Assembly: GCF_034424155.1 (NCBI RefSeq)
Contig: NZ_CP139992.1
Span: forward strand, 1,008,012-1,072,011
DNA: 64,000 bases
Direction: 5' to 3'
Origin: Hafnia alvei
GTDB lineage: Bacteria > Pseudomonadota > Gammaproteobacteria > Enterobacterales > Enterobacteriaceae
The position numbers and the translations under genes are program-made. Shown piece after piece: positions 61,401 through 64,000 of the stretch (its first letter is position 1; every line of letters starts with the position of its first letter). The notes beneath the pieces are model-generated. The model searched no databases, was not told where the DNA came from, and saw nothing but the letters and a program-made list of their open reading frames with translations.

Positions 61401-63386
61401 TCAGCAATCAATAATTTTCCATCCACGATCTTCGAGCACGTTAATTTCATCATCTACAAATGCGTCTTTGCGCATCGCAAGGCATAAGAGGTGAGTTGGA
61501 CGTGTCATAGCTACATAATGTAGCTTCAATCGGCCAAGCATACGTGAACCCTCAAATACTGGTCTCCCTTTTTTATTAACTGTCGAACCACCAGTCTTCG
61601 TTCCGAGTAACCAAGGCTTTAGTTCGCAAAGATGATGATTGAAGTAGAAGCTATCAAGTACAAGTGTCGCAGTGTGCGTCTCGCCTTTAACGGAATGGAT
61701 TGACCCTAGCCGGATTTGGACCAGGGGAGAAGTTTTTGGATAAGATACAAAATTAGAACTCTGTGTGAGAGTCACTTCCTCTCCTTGAAACGTATTAACC
61801 TGTGGCCAGGCGAGGAAAGCCGTGACGCTATTGCCAATTACTGAAGAGCCGCTCAACTGCTTAACGCATGACACAATTAATGGGAGCAATTCTGTGTTCC
61901 AATCATCTTGTGTAATATTTCCACGAGTTGCCAAGAGTTTCTCTTGTAGCGCCCTATAGCTTGTAATTGCCTCTGTCTCGTCCAAAAGCTCAACAACTCG
62001 ACGATGCGGTGATTTTCGCGATACTCTACTATGTATGCTACCTGATAACTCACTTGCGGCCAGCAATGCTGAGGCTGTTGCATTCACCAGTTTTTCGCAG
62101 TTGTTGCTGCCCATAATCTCAATATATGCGCGAGCCAGATATTGCGCGAAACTGTTCGGAGTTGCTTCCTTTCGTGCGGTACTGGGGTCATAGGTGGGTA
62201 CGTAATGCCCTATAGCATGGGGGACGAGGCCATCTTCTTTTAGCTCGTGGACTCCAGCGATTGCGGTAAACACGCCACACTTTAAAGTTGCTGCATCAAA
62301 GGATTCAATAAGATAATCGCCATAGCGGGGAAGGACTGATTGCACTGAGGCATCGTCGAAGAGAAAGATTGTTGGAGCTTTTGGTTCGGTATTTATTCGG
62401 GCTGGTGGACCGGCACCAATTAATGCTTGTGGCGCGACGCCGAGGCCCTTTACTTTATCGGCTATATCTTGGGAAAAGCGATAGCTTCGCGGAAGAACAT
62501 GGACTACGGAACCTGGGAATGGATCGGTACTTGCACCTTTGAGTCCGGTCCGTGAATAGATTGCTTGATTCGAATCGCCGAATCGTTGCCGCCGCGACGG
62601 TGAATCGCCAGCGCAGAAGATTCGATGCAACAGTGCCGATTGTTCCTCGCTATTGTCCTGTGCTTCATCGATGAATACTAAGGGGAAGCGCCGACGTAGA
62701 TCCATTGCTGCCTCAGGATTCTTGTTCAGTAACTCATTAGCCCAGACAAACATCTCATCGAAACAGAAATAACCTTGCTCGCTAATCGTGCGACGAGCCT
62801 CGAGTATCGCCTGATAAGTCGGGGTCTGTGGCCCGAATCTGCCAGTATTGCCACCAGAGTAGTCGGGTTGAGTGTAGATTAGACATGCTTCTGTTAATCG
62901 ATTCTGCTGTAACGCCCAACGCGTATTATTAGGAAGAATATTCCAACGTTTCATTAGGGCGATTTGCGTGTCGATACAGCTCACAGCTATACCCTTCGAG
63001 CGTAGCCATGGCAGGGCCAGAAACTCATTGACGAACGAATGGATTGTTCCAACAAAGTGTGGGTAGCGTGAGAGTGCGATCCCTGCAGCTGAGTTGCTGA
63101 GTTTAGCATTAATCTCGTTACGAGCTGCATTGGTGTGTGAAAGTACACAAATACCCTGCTGGCGGTATGGCCAACGCATTGCTAATATCGCTAGCTTGGC
63201 AACAAGCAATGTTGTTTTCCCACTTCCGGGACATGCCTCGAAATCGGTCGTGTCGAGATTTAGCATTGCTTTAAGCCGACTATCATCATCACCGACCGGA
63301 GCAAAACCATCGTCTCCAACTCCCATCAGTGCTGCTGCCCAAGCAATATCCTGTTCGCGAATAAGGCCATCAAACATTGAAGTCAT
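61401..63386 (-). CDS. UvrD/PcrA-like superfamily 1 helicase (GajB-like)
   Basis: This 661-residue helicase has Walker A FEACPGSGKTTLL (about 49-61), motif Ia CVLSHTNAARNEI, Walker B LVFIDEAQDNSEEQ, the motif III-like QRFGDSNQAIYS and a late motif HYVAMTRPTHLLCLA. Its start overlaps the stop of the OLD-type nuclease gene (ATGA). An OLD nuclease coupled to a UvrD-like helicase is the Gabija arrangement (GajA-GajB), though this helicase is longer than the typical GajB of about 500 residues. Confidence 0.88.
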   Translation of the reverse strand: MTSMFDGLIREQDIAWAAALMGVGDDGFAPVGDDDSRLKAMLNLDTTDFEACPGSGKTTLLVAKLAILAMRWPYRQQGICVLSHTNAARNEINAKLSNSAAGIALSRYPHFVGTIHSFVNEFLALPWLRSKGIAVSCIDTQIALMKRWNILPNNTRWALQQNRLTEACLIYTQPDYSGGNTGRFGPQTPTYQAILEARRTISEQGYFCFDEMFVWANELLNKNPEAAMDLRRRFPLVFIDEAQDNSEEQSALLHRIFCAGDSPSRRQRFGDSNQAIYSRTGLKGASTDPFPGSVVHVLPRSYRFSQDIADKVKGLGVAPQALIGAGPPARINTEPKAPTIFLFDDASVQSVLPRYGDYLIESFDAATLKCGVFTAIAGVHELKEDGLVPHAIGHYVPTYDPSTARKEATPNSFAQYLARAYIEIMGSNNCEKLVNATASALLAASELSGSIHSRVSRKSPHRRVVELLDETEAITSYRALQEKLLATRGNITQDDWNTELLPLIVSCVKQLSGSSVIGNSVTAFLAWPQVNTFQGEEVTLTQSSNFVSYPKTSPLVQIRLGSIHSVKGETHTATLVLDSFYFNHHLCELKPWLLGTKTGGSTVNKKGRPVFEGSRMLGRLKLHYVAMTRPTHLLCLAMRKDAFVDDEINVLEDRGWKIIDC

Positions 63387-64000
63387 TCCTCAGTCACAGT
63401 GTCATTGATCGCTATATCGAATGGTGTAGTTACATGTGAAATAGCTGCAATGATATAAGGAGGTAATTGATTAAGCAGAGCGTTCGAATCCATTTTACCT
63501 GACTCAATGTCATTTTCTAATAGCTCTGCCATATACTGCGCAGCGATTGCCTTTGATGCTCCATTCGACTCGAATAACGCGTAGACATGCGAACTGAGAA
63601 TCTCTAGGTCAGTAGTACTATCCATGATAGCTTCATAAGCTGCATCAGCAGCAGTGATAATGTCGGCTTTGATGGCTGTACCAGCGTTGAGTCGGTCATC
63701 AGCGAGTGCGAGCGACGCAGCCTGATACATTTGCTTACCGAGGCCATGAAAAGCGAGATCATATTCGAGTGTCCATTCATCCGCTACGAAGGTTTCGACA
63801 TTCTGACCCGACGCTTTAGCTCGTCGAATAATGCGGCGCTGCTCTAGTGCATTACCGGGAAAATCTGCCTTAATTCGCCATTGTCGTTTCGATGGCGGTA
63901 TAACTGGTACTTGTTGACCTTCCTCGAGCTTGCCGACGATCCATGGTGCTAAATCAGGCATTACGTCCATGTCAGTGATGCATGCTACCGGAATATTAAT
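63383..64000 (-). CDS. OLD-family ATP-dependent nuclease (GajA-like), C-terminal part, cut by window edge
   Basis: The frame is open to the right edge of the window. The first visible residues NIPVACITDMDVMPDLAPW carry a TOPRIM-type Asp-x-Asp within VACITDMD, as in OLD nucleases. The following 195 residues are the C-terminal TOPRIM region and tail. The N-terminal ATPase lies beyond 64000. ATG at 63970 is internal, not the start. Its stop overlaps the helicase start, so both form an operon. Confidence 0.8.
   Translation of the reverse strand: MNIPVACITDMDVMPDLAPWIVGKLEEGQQVPVIPPSKRQWRIKADFPGNALEQRRIIRRAKASGQNVETFVADEWTLEYDLAFHGLGKQMYQAASLALADDRLNAGTAIKADIITAADAAYEAIMDSTTDLEILSSHVYALFESNGASKAIAAQYMAELLENDIESGKMDSNALLNQLPPYIIAAISHVTTPFDIAINDTVTEE

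Noticed and set aside
1-64000. CRISPR arrays, complete insertion sequences, rRNA genes or intact tRNA genes
   Set aside because: Reading through the window I saw no regular repeat-spacer array, no transposase gene with terminal repeats, and no rRNA or complete tRNA sequence.

Overview
The window reads as an enterobacterial chromosome segment, most like Hafnia/Obesumbacterium (Hafniaceae). The basis is a Salmonella-type anaerobic cobalamin operon, strong matches to enterobacterial YbjJ and DgcJ, and an E. coli CP4-type island module. Genus is an inference from remembered homologues; no search was run.

Layout. (1) 1-4161, minus strand: galactitol-type PTS (EIIA, EIIB, EIIC) followed by a PRD/EII-domain regulator that runs off the left edge. 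(2) 4468-7047: DMT exporter, AraC regulator and a Dps-family ferritin. (3) 7211-25877: vitamin B12 synthesis. pduX and cobD run leftward. A cobalamin riboswitch with its own terminator precedes a plus-strand operon in Salmonella order (cbiABCDETFGHJKLMNQOP-cobU-cobT), but cobS is absent between cobU and cobT, and two REPIN-like elements sit inside the operon. (4) 26666-37954: chaperone-usher fimbrial locus with four pilins, usher and chaperone on the plus strand. These are followed by a PglL-like O-glycan ligase broken by an in-frame amber codon, an EAL protein, a LuxR-type regulator and a FaeA/PapI-like protein. A minor pilin and two-domain adhesin face them on the minus strand. (5) 38299-44186: LysR regulator with a divergent TDT-family transporter and a 28-residue membrane peptide, a hypothetical gene, YbjJ, and a dgcJ-like diguanylate cyclase broken by an in-frame ochre codon.

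(6) 44495-48571: degraded prophage material between two imperfect 19-bp repeats: a glycine-zipper protein with a possible immunity partner, fragments of a P4-type primase and a tail fibre, a frameshifted dinI-like gene behind a LexA box, and an unknown membrane-anchored protein. (7) 48753-55914, minus strand: CP4-6/CP4-57-type module with CbtA-like toxin, CbeA-like antitoxin, DUF987, RadC-like, ArdB/KlcA-like antirestriction, DUF932, DUF905, two secreted proteins (one possibly Ivy-like), small proteins, a WYL regulator and an Era-like GTPase. (8) 56351-64000: defence genes. A complete Qat-type operon (KAP ATPase, QatB, QueC-like QatC, TatD-like QatD) faces a Gabija-like pair (UvrD-type helicase and an OLD/TOPRIM nuclease cut by the right edge), separated by a 16-bp perfect bidirectional terminator.

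The B12 block is one pathway plus its cobalt importer (CbiMNQO). The fimbrial block combines structure, assembly, a possible glycosylation enzyme and c-di-GMP-linked control. The right 20 kb is accessory DNA combining toxin-antitoxin, antirestriction and anti-phage functions. Four genes carry single-base lesions (two nonsense, two frameshifts), which suggests ongoing gene decay or, less likely, sequencing errors.
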